A stretch of DNA of 64,000 bases, from contig VCMS01000086.1 in assembly GCA_022539475.1 (NCBI GenBank), forward strand, positions 62,001 to 126,000. Reading direction: 5' to 3'. Both the position numbers and the translations under genes were made by a program. Positions within the stretch are counted from its first letter, which is position 1. The number at the start of each line of letters is the position of its first letter. This stretch comes from Gracilaria domingensis (Eukaryota; Rhodophyta; Florideophyceae; Gracilariales; Gracilariaceae). Under the pieces are notes generated by a model that saw only the letters and a list, made by a program, of their open reading frames with translations, was not told where the DNA came from and made no database searches. This document shows positions 31,550-41,056 of this stretch, piece by piece.

Positions 31550-31638
31550 ATCTCTGGGTGCTCGATCGAACAGAGCTGTCTACGTACTGAATTCGACACA
31601 AGAACATAGAGGAGAATTCGATGCTACCTGTCGTCCTT

Positions 31639-31646
31639 CTTATATA
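31639..31646 (-). promoter_or_regulatory. TATA box for the 30,988-31,549 gene
   Basis: On the minus strand the bases read TATATAAG, 90-97 bp before the ATG, matching the spacing seen at other genes in the window. Confidence 0.45.
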
Positions 31647-31659
31647 CATGGTCCGCAGG

Positions 31660-32329
31660 TGTAGACCTTTGTTGCTTACTATTCCTACACTAACATTCTT
31701 TGGGGGAAAAATTCTTCGGCTCACGAGAGTTGGAATCAGCCTTTCTCTCTGCGTTCTTTTTTGCGAGTCCAAAGATGAATCTGTATTGATTTCTCCACAG
31801 CTCTCCTCAAACTCGTGACCCCTTTGTTGTTGCATGCAGTTCTGCACCATGACAACTGTCCTCTTGCTTTTTGTCTAGCCTCCGAGTTGTGCGTGGCATT
31901 GCAGGCTTCCGTAATTCTAGTACAGCTTTTCACCTTACAAATGCAACGAATGGAAGGAAATGCAGGAGGATTGCTAAAGCTTCAGACAGACAAAGTCTCC
32001 TGGTCCACACGCAGGACGATGTTCGTACAGTTCACCACCACGAATGGAAGTTGAGGGGTAGGTTGGATATTTGAATGCCAATAGATTCGGTGAGGTGCAC
32101 GGCAATTACATCTGCACATCGTCATCATAATTATAATGATCGCAACATGTTTAGAGAAAGAAGGAACAAGGCAATTAGAGCTCTACTGCCAGAGAAGCAG
32201 ATAGTTTATTCGTCATCACACATATGCACATACCTACTTAATAAAAAGAGTTTCCGCAACATGAACAGATATTAAACGAAACCAATTCCTTATTTGAATG
32301 AACAAAGAGAGTTAATGGATCTCATTCCT
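31660..32329. other. Spacer between the two membrane-protein genes
   Basis: No supported gene; overlapping short frames only. Confidence 0.45.
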
Positions 32330-33400
32330 TCAGCAATGTCCCGATGTATGGTAAACTAAGCCTGAAAGGCACAGTTTGCCATCCTCTTCACTCAGTTGAA
32401 CTTGAACGTTCTGCGAATGAAAATTATCCTCATAGTTTTCTATCCAAATAAAGGGGTCACTTAAATCAATAAACCTGCGTTTTCTAGACACTAAAACGAT
32501 CCCCACAGAAGCAAGAAGCAGGGCGGCTCCGATTGCTACGAAAATGACAATTACATACACAGGAACTTTCGTGCCTTCTTTTGAACCGACTTCAAAATTA
32601 CACTCTCGGCGGACGGCTGTGGTGAAGGATACCCTTCTCACAGTCAAAGCATCAGTAACGACCACTTCGGGACGATATAGTTGTAATACATTTCTAGCGA
32701 CTCCGCGAATGAATGACATAGATGCATTAAAGTTCAGTTTCGTTGGCAGAAATTCTTGCTCCACCTCTGAGCCTTCAGCAGAACCGCTAGGATGCCGACT
32801 CGTGCTCAGAAATAAGATGCCATCCACAAAATCATAGAAAATACAACTCAAGACAGTTTCTGAACTTCCAACAATTGTTAGCTCCATACATTCTTTCTTT
32901 TCATCTAATAGAACTCTCATCACGCGTTCGGAAGCATTGAAACTGTATAATGACGTGTCAGCGCAAGAGACATTAGATGACACCAGACTAAAATTTCCGA
33001 GAGCCTGAGTGAACGTAGTTCCATTCAATGTCCGACACTTCGACAAAATTACATCGGCCTCCTGATTGCTAATATCTACATCCCCTTCTTGACTCGCATT
33101 CTCCGAACGTGGAACCAAAGACGTGCACGTTTGTCCCCGGGAAATTTTCTCGAACGCTGTTTCTGAAGATAATGAGAAGAGGACTTCAAGTCCAACAAAA
33201 GCAAGCGTCAATACGATTGTAAGATATTTCAGTCGTCTTTGGTGGTGAGATAGCGAAACTGAGCCCCCTTTTTGAAGTACACCTGTCTCAAAAACGCCAA
33301 GAATCGTAAAAAGAACGGAAACGGTTATCAGCTCACTCACTACGACAAGAAATGTAACAATCAGAGCTAGCTGCAGGGCCGTGAGTGGGATGAATACCAT
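32330..33400 (-). CDS. Three-helix membrane glycoprotein, unknown family
   Basis: A 356-residue protein with a long hydrophobic stretch at residues 5-37, a second helix at about 58-77, an extracytoplasmic loop of about 200 residues, a third helix at about 280-305 (VYVIVIFVAIGAALLLASVGIVLV), a basic stop-transfer RKRR and a short acidic cytosolic tail of ~50 residues. The large loop has six N-glycosylation sequons (Asn101, 126, 136, 143, 155 and 225) and several Cys, so it should face the lumen or outside. I do not recognise a family. The gene upstream on the same strand side at 30,988-31,549 looks like a truncated relative, suggesting a small local family. Confidence 0.75.
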   Translation of the reverse strand: MVFIPLTALQLALIVTFLVVVSELITVSVLFTILGVFETGVLQKGGSVSLSHHQRRLKYLTIVLTLAFVGLEVLFSLSSETAFEKISRGQTCTSLVPRSENASQEGDVDISNQEADVILSKCRTLNGTTFTQALGNFSLVSSNVSCADTSLYSFNASERVMRVLLDEKKECMELTIVGSSETVLSCIFYDFVDGILFLSTSRHPSGSAEGSEVEQEFLPTKLNFNASMSFIRGVARNVLQLYRPEVVVTDALTVRRVSFTTAVRRECNFEVGSKEGTKVPVYVIVIFVAIGAALLLASVGIVLVSRKRRFIDLSDPFIWIENYEDNFHSQNVQVQLSEEDGKLCLSGLVYHTSGHC

Positions 33401-33496
33401 GCTGGGAGACGATGAATGAGGGTAGCCGGGGTGTACGTGGAGAAAGAACGGACAGATTCTTAGAAGATGCTCGGAGGTAGATTGCGGACTATCAAC

Positions 33497-33802
33497 TTAG
33501 CGGACGTCAGCATGAGGTATCTTCTCATTTGGTTGAGGAGTTTCTGGACTGATCTCATGGATACTAGTAGTTGTCTCCAATCTGATACGATCATACGAGG
33601 AGTCAGGGAAGGTGACCCATCGCTGGCTATCATGAGGCACGAATTCAGGGTGATATCCCTCGTTCTTCCCATGTAGAAACTGCAGAGTCTCTCGTCCTTG
33701 TTGCTTCGTATAGCGGATGTGACGAACATCATCGGTCAAACATGTAACGTGAAAGTAAAGGAAACCGTTTTCTGCTCTGGGGTAGCCTAACGTTAGCCCC
33801 AT
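33497..33802 (-). CDS. Possible small protein
   Basis: From the ATG at 33,802 the frame gives 101 residues with balanced composition, mostly hydrophilic, ending in a Pro/Glu-rich tail (SPETPQPNEK). A TATATAG on the minus strand at about 33,840 precedes it by some 40 bp. No domain is recognised and nothing else supports it. It may be a real small gene or chance. Confidence 0.3.
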   Translation of the reverse strand: MGLTLGYPRAENGFLYFHVTCLTDDVRHIRYTKQQGRETLQFLHGKNEGYHPEFVPHDSQRWVTFPDSSYDRIRLETTTSIHEISPETPQPNEKIPHADVR

Positions 33803-34905
33803 AATTAGTCTTCTCAGGGGTTCGTTACACAAAGCAGCACTATATACCGCGATACAGCAATAGAAGTGCGCGAGATTTGGAAGACGAAGAGAATACTAAC
33901 TCCGCGAAGGTGCCATCGAAAGTGTTGAGGCGAGTTTGAACATGAAAGGTGAGCTTCCGCTCACCTTAGCACTACTGCGCTCACCTCATTTCTCGTCCCG
34001 CTTACCTTCGGCGTACAATTGTGCGTTGTCCACGCTCTGCAGTTTGTCAGTCGAACAGCTCATCGGGCGAGGGGCTTGTCATAACGTGGTAGCAAACTTC
34101 CTCCATCCATGCAAAACTGGCCAATATAAAACTTCATGAAGTTGTCACCAAATGAAAAGTTCTCACGAATAAAGGCATGACGTTGACGACTTGTATAGAC
34201 ACGCGTAGTCTCATGTTTGACGATGCCGCAACGTCACGGTCTGGTCATGTACGGGACAAAACATGCTCTTCCGTACACGACGCATTGGTTGTGCGTGGCG
34301 CACGCAGCCGGCGTCGCGAGGCGGACAGGCGAGCGTGGAGGCCAAGGCTGTGCCACCCGGTCGCATCGCTATGTGCGACGACAAGCGTCTTTCGAGATTT
34401 TTTGCGAGCGCACCAGACCAAGCCTTCAGTTCGAGGGCGACGTGCTGATTCGCACCGGCTCGTATCCGAAAGCGCCACTATTGCCGTCGCCTTTAGTGGG
34501 CAGTCCTCGGTGGCAACCGTCATTTGGGCTCCACGTTCGGGGATGGGTACAGAATCGAATGAATGGGAACAAATCGTGTTGAAGCTGGGGCTGTCGCGAC
34601 GTTGCCTCTGCTATCATCGTTCGTGACTTGGACACATGCACTTCTAATTCAAGGTTTCCAGAACTTTGGCCCTTCGTTTGTTCTTCATCTCCCCCAATGA
34701 TAACGCTCGCCAAACAACGTACCTTCCACAAGCGCGTTTTGCATCCGTAGCGCCAAACGCCTGTCACTTCGACGGAAAGAACCAAATAGCTAGAAGGCTA
34801 CCCCCGAGCTGTATCGCCACACTACCAAAGGCAAAGCACCTCCTCTCCGCGCACATGGTTGCTGCCGACGTGCCTCAAGCTTCACAGCAGGATCTTCCTC
34901 CCGCA
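33803..34905. other. Intergenic, GC-rich in the middle
   Basis: Overlapping frames on both strands at 34,177-34,626 come from local GC richness; none has a signal peptide or motif, and I cannot support any as a gene. Confidence 0.4.
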
Positions 34906-34913
34906 TATAAAAG
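34906..34913 (+). promoter_or_regulatory. TATA box for small secreted protein gene
   Basis: TATAAAAG 79-86 bp before the ATG at 34,992. Confidence 0.6.
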
Positions 34914-34991
34914 CAGCCCACCCTCATTCGCATCCCGTCGACGGTCATTTCGTCAGGCTCCACGAACCGAAAGTTCAAACTTCACCACATC

Positions 34992-35498
34992 ATGCGACTC
35001 GCTCCGTTCGTTCTTATTCTCGCCGCCGTCTGCACGGCAAGCGTCGCGATTCCCATCACCGACTTCTGCGAACGCGCCGCGTCCAGCTGCAAGTTTCGCT
35101 TTGACGCGACATGTGGCATTCCGTCGTACTCGATAGACGGCGAGCCCGATGCGCCGTTCACGCCGCGCATCGTGTCGAAGGGCGCGACCGAATTGATCGG
35201 TGTCATGCAGTCGAGCGGCATCTCGCCGCAGTTTCTATACAGCTACTACTATATACCGGTTTTTGCGAACGGCTTCTCGCGTTCTCAGTTCCGGACGACG
35301 ACGGTTTCGAGTAATGACGGGTCTGCTCTGACGTTTGAATCGTTTGGGAGCGATAAGGAGCGCGCCCGTGGGCAGTGTGTTCGAGTCTATTTTACGGCCT
35401 TTCAGAAACAGTTGTTTAATTCCGGCGTGGAGAACGTCAGTGTGTCGCCCGAGCAGGCCATAAGTGATGATTTGTGCGTCGTTTTCCGCACTGTATGA
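34992..35498 (+). CDS. Small secreted protein, unknown family
   Basis: A 168-residue protein with a signal peptide (MRLAPFVLILAAVCTASVA). The mature part is rich in Ser, Phe, Tyr and Arg with five Cys (two near the start, one near residue 41, two toward the end) and has the look of a compact beta-rich extracellular domain (QFLYSYYYIPVFANGF, ARGQCVRVYFTAF). One N-glycosylation sequon (NVS) lies near the end. A TATA box about 80 bp upstream supports it. No family recognised. Confidence 0.72.
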   Translation: MRLAPFVLILAAVCTASVAIPITDFCERAASSCKFRFDATCGIPSYSIDGEPDAPFTPRIVSKGATELIGVMQSSGISPQFLYSYYYIPVFANGFSRSQFRTTTVSSNDGSALTFESFGSDKERARGQCVRVYFTAFQKQLFNSGVENVSVSPEQAISDDLCVVFRTV

Positions 35499-36717
35499 TT
35501 GCAGGTCTTACACGGGATGAGAACTTGGGCAAATTTGGACGCAGAGATGTAGCTTTTCACTACATGTAGCTACCGGTAGTAACGTGAAGGACCATTTTCG
35601 CTTCGATGGAACTTGTGCTTCTCTCGTTGGTTTTTGCAACAACAAGAAAACAAGAGAGAGGCAGAGGAGCCTATCGTGCACGACGAGATAGATAAAGAGG
35701 AGTTCCAAAGGACAAAATTCATCCAGTAACCTTCATTATCTACCCTTGGTACCGGTTGTCCTCCTATTCGAACCTTGCCTTTTGCGTAAACTGTGGTTGC
35801 TCTCCCATCGATATGCTCAGTTGCTGTCGTTCCAGGACATTCTAGAAACTAGCTCCTTGATCCAGTAAAATTAGAGTATTTGGACATTCCAGAAGAAATT
35901 AGAAAAGTTTGTAATTTCTTTTGGAAAGTTTTACAAGATCGGGGAGCTAATAGCCGGCAGACAACTGTTTTTCAAAGTTTTAAAATTCTCAAAATAGTTT
36001 TTACTATATAAACAAGAATTGTTTCTACCTTTACAAATTGAAATTGCACACGTGTGAGCTATGAAAATTCATCACGTCGGCCCAGGCTTTTCGGCTTGCT
36101 CGGGATGAGTGCACGCATGCATCTCGGGACCTGTACCTTAGGCACCAAAAGGCGCATGATACGACGGGGGGTGCTTCGGGTCCGTCCCGCAGTATCTTAT
36201 TAGACTAGCCGGCCACAGTTGAGCACTCTTATTTTCAAAAAGAGGCTGAGGAAAGCTCCTCACTCAGAGCATGTGCTTACAGGTTCTCCCCGTTAAAACA
36301 CGGCTGTCTCAACTATATCTGAATGCACCACATCGCCAAAATGAGGTCCATAATCGTACTCTCGTATTCCAACGTGAAATCCAACGGGAACGAATCGGAA
36401 GCTTTGGTTTTCCAATATTTCACGGTACGTGCCAAATGAATCTACGGGTGTGTTGTGCTTCAAAAAAGGTTCACTCGTGTGAGGGTAGGTTCCATTTGGA
36501 ATAGTAGAAGATTACTCTTGGGTAGAACGAAGCATCCTTCAAGCAAGTCATCGCTTCCATTCTATTATGCAGAGATTTGTCTCATAAATATTATACGGGC
36601 AACGAAGACTGATTATTGGCACTTGGAGCGTGAAGTTCACAAATACTCATACGTCAAGTATGGTTCTGTCCGATCGAAACTATCATTGTTCTCATCAATC
36701 TAAACATCAAGATCGCC
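35499..36717. other. Gene-free stretch
   Basis: AT-rich spacer before the racemase gene. The string GGCACCAAAAGGCGCATGAT (36,141-36,160) echoes one at 25,694. A TATATAAAC near 36,005 has no gene behind it. No supported frame. Confidence 0.45.
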
Positions 36718-37563
36718 ATGCCGTCGTCAACAACAACAGCCCTGGGAGAAAAGGCGGCAACCTCACCGCTCAAACTTCTGTGGCTTAATCCGGTCAACAC
36801 GCCTGACTATGACCAAGCTTTCGCGAGCATGATTGCACGAGTGAAGCTTCCAAATGTGGAGGTGCATGTCATGTCCCTTAAGCTTTCGCAGCACATAAAG
36901 CTGGACAATCTCGAATGGAGAGTCTTCGAGAGCTGCATTTGGAATTCTGTCACACGCATAGCCCACTTTGCAGCGACCAACAATTTCGATGGGTACGCAA
37001 TCGGGTGCTTCTACGACACTGCTCTCGAAGAAGCTCGGGAGGTCTCCGGAGAAGCTATAGTTGCGGCTCCTTGCGACGCCTCGCTCAAGGTCATTTCCAA
37101 CCTCTGTAATCGCTTTTCTGTGATCATCGGCGTCGAGAAATGGAAGGTGCAGATGGAAGACCGCATTCGTCATTATGGCTACCATAAAAAGCTTGTATCG
37201 TTCCGTGCTATTGGCATGCATGTCGAAGAGTTACAGACCGACCGCAAAAAGACGGAGCAGGCGATGCGGGACGCTTTGAGGAAGGCAAGGGACGAGGATG
37301 GCGCAGAGGGTGTTATTCTTGGATGCACAATTGAGTTTGGCTTCTATGCCGTGCTTCAGAAGGAGTTCGATATGCCTGTGATTGACGCTGCCCTCGCCTG
37401 CTACAAGGAGATGGAGCATGCGGCCATGAATAAGGTACAATTCGGGTGGAAGCCAAGCCGACTCAACAGCATGGAGCCTCCGAGCAAAGAGCGAATCATA
37501 AAGAGCGGTGTGTTCGCTGAGCATGCCCCAATTGGTAATCTTATTGTAGTGACGAAAACTTGA
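36718..37563 (+). CDS. Asp/Glu/hydantoin racemase family enzyme
   Basis: A 281-residue cytosolic protein without a signal peptide. Both catalytic cysteines of the superfamily are visible in their usual settings: Cys97 in DGYAIGCFYDTALEEAR and Cys203 in GAEGVILGCTIEFGF, with the N-terminal LLWLNPVNTPDYD segment typical of the hydantoin racemase branch. These enzymes invert a carbon next to a carbonyl by two-base proton transfer between the cysteines; hydantoin racemases act on a cyclic amide. Length is slightly above the usual ~240. It precedes the cyclodipeptide synthase-like gene by 1.3 kb on the same strand, which raises the possibility that its substrate is a diketopiperazine. That link is inference; amino-acid or hydantoin racemisation remains possible. 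Distribution of the family is mainly bacterial and fungal. Confidence 0.85.
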   Translation: MPSSTTTALGEKAATSPLKLLWLNPVNTPDYDQAFASMIARVKLPNVEVHVMSLKLSQHIKLDNLEWRVFESCIWNSVTRIAHFAATNNFDGYAIGCFYDTALEEAREVSGEAIVAAPCDASLKVISNLCNRFSVIIGVEKWKVQMEDRIRHYGYHKKLVSFRAIGMHVEELQTDRKKTEQAMRDALRKARDEDGAEGVILGCTIEFGFYAVLQKEFDMPVIDAALACYKEMEHAAMNKVQFGWKPSRLNSMEPPSKERIIKSGVFAEHAPIGNLIVVTKT

Positions 37564-38882
37564 GTCATCGTTTGTCTCAGAATGACGCTGTGCAACAGAT
37601 TGCGCGTGTCTTTCTCCTCACATAAAAAATACAAAACCGTCCCAGAGTATACCAACACCGCCGTGCATGGATTCGTAGTCAGTGTTTCCCTTCTGCAGCA
37701 TGATTGCTCACTTCTCAGGCTTTTCTCCGTGCCAATTTTTGGGAGGAGTTTTCGCAGGCGGCCCTAAGATGCGACGCAACTGACAAACAGCATTGGTGCT
37801 GTGGGACAGTTTGCCACAATAATGATGGCTACTGGGCGCAATGTATGGTACTTGTAGTGATGCCGGATGAGGAGCTGTGCCTCAGAAACGAGACTTGGGG
37901 AAACATTTTGCGCACCTTTCGTATGCCTCTTTCGATCAACACCTTTAGCCCTCGTCGGATAGACATATAATACCTGTGATACATAGATATGTAGTTCTTG
38001 CACGATTCTCTACTGCTTAGGTAGTTGACGTGCCTTTATTGAAGTACGTGCATCTCAAAGATATAAATTTAGGCGTCCAACCGAGATATCGTTGTCGCAA
38101 CATAATTGAGGATCCGTAGAGATATCTGCAGCTCTGTTCTTATCTCGAACAACAACCGAACACAAGATTCTGGAAGAATTCGTCTTCCACTCTTTTTCTG
38201 AAGATGAAATACATGACGACGTCTGTCATCCATGTATTCCATAGAACTTCGAAATTGGAAGAGATATCTTCCATATCCTGAGGTGAATTGAGCACTCTTG
38301 GCAGTTTGTCTTCGTCCTATCACTTCCTTTTTGGAAATAGCAGAGAAGGCTCTGGAAACCACTCTTTTCCGAAAATGATAGCCTTTTAAGATTTCGAGAT
38401 GGAAGAGCTGCACCCGCAGTTTTTCCAATCAGGTACTATGTGACATTCCAATTATTAGTTTGAATGGTGCCAAGAGAATTGACAGTAAAGCGTCTCCAGG
38501 CTAATATTTGTTGAAGAAAGATGTGTGCGTAGCTCAAATTGAGAGACACAAACATATACTCCTAACCGGATCGGAGCCCCAAGTGCGCATGCCGGACTAC
38601 AATAGTCGATTTTGTTCCTTTTTAGTTACCTCTCTGGATGTAATTGGCTGTTAACATTACACGACAATGACGTATATTGGAAGAGTAACAGGAGTTGTGT
38701 GATAAGAAACTTAGTACGTCTACTGTTGCTTCTTGCCTAGAGCTGTCTAAGGCCGGCGGTCCACGCAGAAGATTCGGAGTGCGATCCCCTGCACCGAGTT
38801 CGTGTCGCTTCAGAAGCAGAAGAGCGAAGGATAGAATTGTAAAGACGACAAAAAAGCCGAGACATCTTTGGTTGAGCTAATT
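37564..38882. other. Spacer between racemase and CDPS-like genes
   Basis: 1.3 kb without a supported gene. The minus-strand frame at 38,069-38,428 has no usable ATG near its start and a basic, featureless product. No TATA box is obvious in the 120 bp before the CDPS-like ATG. The gap means the two genes are not an operon in any bacterial sense. Confidence 0.45.
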
Positions 38883-39710
38883 ATGAATGAAGTTAGCTGT
38901 GAGGAAGAGAAAGGCGGTCTCCATTTTCTGTTTGATTCCGAGAAGGAGATGTTACACCAACCCGGAGTGTTCGTTCCAATTAGTTTGCAAGTGCATTCGC
39001 CCTTAAAGCAGCCACATGGATCAAGACAGCTAGTGTGCTTTTTACATTCGTTACCGTATCCTTCTGTGGTTGTTGTGGCGGACTCGCTCAATCGGCATAA
39101 TGTCATGGCCTGTCATCGTCGCGGGCCGAAATGTAACATTAATAGAGAGGAAGCTCAAAGAAGAGCTATGGAACTCGGAAACTTGTACGTGGAGGCAATC
39201 TCTAACGCGATTGAAGAAAGTAAGAGTATCACCAACACCGGGAAGATCACTGTGGTTCGATGGGGAGACATAAAGGACGAAAATAAGCAGAAACAAGAAG
39301 ACACTTTGCACAAACATTATGCTGCCAACATTTTCTTCCGAGAACGTGTTGACGAGCTGACGATAGACTTCCTCAATCAGAGGAAACCGAATACGCGATA
39401 CCTTTCGTATCGAAAGATCCACGCAAGGAACTACATTCTTGGCGAACTCGCGATATTTATCACTGGGGTGTTGTACAAGGAGCAGCGTTATCGGACACTT
39501 GTTTACGCAACGAGCTCGATTGCAATGGCTAAGATAAAAGCCAACCAGGGTACAACGCTGTGGCACTTGGCGTATGATATTCTGACAAACCCTTTATTTC
39601 TCGATCTGAAGGAAGAATTGGTTGCAGCGGATGGGGGGGTTCAGGCACAACATGGATGGCCCATTCTCTCAATTCTGTCCAAACCGGCAGGCCAAACAAA
39701 TTTGTGCTAA
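38883..39710 (+). CDS. tRNA-dependent cyclodipeptide synthase (CDPS) homolog
   Basis: A 275-residue protein, starting at the ATG at 38,883 (the frame is open five codons earlier from a non-ATG codon). CDPSs take two aminoacyl-tRNAs and form a cyclodipeptide through a covalent aminoacyl-serine. The catalytic Ser is Ser34 in VFVPISLQVHSP, aligning with the GIS-x-x-N stretch of bacterial AlbC; a strand follows (SVVVVADSLNRHNVMA, like VVYVDTHIDEMLIA). Then comes an Arg-bearing helix (EEAQRRAMELGNLY). The decisive segment is RNYILGELAIF: Tyr184 and Glu188 match AlbC Tyr178 and Glu182, and Tyr208 matches Tyr202 at identical spacing. Residues at the AlbC 40 and 203 positions are Val37 and Ala209, so it is neither a standard NYQ nor XYP type. 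AlbC was recalled, not searched. No signal peptide; single exon. Confidence 0.8.
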   Translation: MNEVSCEEEKGGLHFLFDSEKEMLHQPGVFVPISLQVHSPLKQPHGSRQLVCFLHSLPYPSVVVVADSLNRHNVMACHRRGPKCNINREEAQRRAMELGNLYVEAISNAIEESKSITNTGKITVVRWGDIKDENKQKQEDTLHKHYAANIFFRERVDELTIDFLNQRKPNTRYLSYRKIHARNYILGELAIFITGVLYKEQRYRTLVYATSSIAMAKIKANQGTTLWHLAYDILTNPLFLDLKEELVAADGGVQAQHGWPILSILSKPAGQTNLC

Positions 39711-40099
39711 ATTGCAATGCTTGCTCTTTTGAGCTAAGCGCACATCTGTGAGCCCAGGACCTCGTATTGGAGTTTATCCGTGAGGTTTGATGGTGCGAGC
39801 AAACAGTAAAAGGCGTTCCAATGGCGTCATTTAGCATAGGCCAGGCTGGTACGTCAAATGAGGATGGACTAGGGTCTCTATACGATATGAAGATAAATCG
39901 TCAAACTCAATACAGAATCAATAGAGTCGTAATCTTGACCATGGCCGTTTTAGGACCGAATATTTTTCAGGTCCGTATTTGTGACTAGATTTTTGAGAAC
40001 TTGTAAAAGTCACAGTCACTCATAAAAATTTATTGTCAGTCACATTTAGTCATATCTCCTTAGAAATTAAACAATGCTGCTCTTGCTTTTTGATATATA
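39711..40099. other. Spacer with AGTCA-rich segment
   Basis: No gene. From about 39,984 to 40,055 the sequence is rich in GTCA/AGTCAC words and may be the outer left end of the dispersed repeat copy B. Confidence 0.4.
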
Positions 40100-40399
40100 A
40101 GTATATATGTCAATTTCTAATGCTGTAACAATGCAAATTCGTTTTGAAGAATGGAAATATCAAACTCTAAAGTTTTTAAAAAATTTTGACAAAATAGCAG
40201 AAAACTGAAAGCAAAGGTACAGTTAACCAAACAAAGGGACATCTTAACAAATTATTACCTGTGTATACTATTTATAATGAAAATAAAACTTGAGACTTCA
40301 TTTGAAAGTCATTGAAGCTATCATATTACACAAGTGTAGGAATATAGGTGGTTGTTAAGATTCCACGTGTGTTTGTGGCCACTTGTACTGTAAATGACT
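40100..40399 (+). repeat. Dispersed noncoding repeat, copy B
   Basis: Second copy of the repeat at 11,155-11,440, same orientation, alignable over its full length and ending in the same ACTGTAAATGACT. It sits 390 bp after the CDPS-like gene. Confidence 0.6.
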
Positions 40400-40690
40400 A
40401 AGGGGCGTTCCACGAGTTTACGAAATGAAGAAGTGGAAAGTAGGAAACGATGCCCGCGAAGCCAATCATCAACACACAAAAATAGAAAGGCATCGGTTGA
40501 GTGGTTTGGCAAACGTTGCGTGCGGTGTAAAAACACAGCTTACAAGTATCTGTTATTGTACTCGGTAGATCACAAGACAGTTGAAGCTTGTATAGTTTGT
40601 GCAGAAAAGGCAAGGACCGCGTCCTTCAAGCCAAGGGTATATCTTTGCAAGATAAACCATTCCAGCCATAAAATTGCAGAAATGCAATGA
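40394..40690 (+). CDS. Possible small two-CxxC protein
   Basis: A 98-residue frame from an ATG that lies in the last bases of repeat copy B. It has a basic N-terminal third and then CVRCKNTAYKYLLLYS...EACIVCAEKA, that is two CxxC pairs 28 residues apart, as in small zinc ribbons. The ATG inside a repeat end argues against an old gene. It could be chance or a fragment captured with the repeat. Confidence 0.25.
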   Translation: MTKGRSTSLRNEEVESRKRCPRSQSSTHKNRKASVEWFGKRCVRCKNTAYKYLLLYSVDHKTVEACIVCAEKARTASFKPRVYLCKINHSSHKIAEMQ

Positions 40691-40795
40691 GAGTTCTGCG
40701 CAGCGAATAAATATAGGTAGCGTAAGTGTAGTGGCCGTTACTCAGCCACTTGGTAGACACACTACGCAGATAGTCATTTAGGAGTTTAGATTGAG
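40691..40795. other. Spacer
   Basis: Nothing recognised; borders the retroelement fossil on its right. Confidence 0.4.
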
Positions 40796-41056
40796 TGCCA
40801 CCCACGCACAGCGCGAGGCATGCATCACCCTCGTGCGTCCACGTCACTCAGAGACGCATCTCTGGGTGGCACTGTAGATTTGCGTGGAGCTCAAGCTGTG
40901 CTCGTTCTCGAGCTGCGGCGTACTTAAATCCTCGCTGCAACGCCTCCCGAGTAAACCGGAGGCATCAAACTCCACACTTTTCACTCCACCATCTTGCGCT
41001 TACGACCGAAGCGCACAGTAAGCCTTGACATATCACAAGAACAGAGACATGGATTT

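Noticed and set aside
34177-34626. Overlapping frames on both strands in a GC-rich patch
   Set aside because: Each is equally open in other frames, as expected from base composition alone.
38069-38428. 119-codon minus-strand frame between racemase and CDPS
   Set aside because: It has no ATG near its start and a basic, featureless product; I looked for a tailoring enzyme here and found none.
36718-39710. Reading racemase and CDPS as a bacterial contaminant
   Set aside because: The spacer is 1.3 kb, flanks are eukaryotic in style on both sides, and repeat copy B, shared with 11 kb, lies just downstream of the CDPS.
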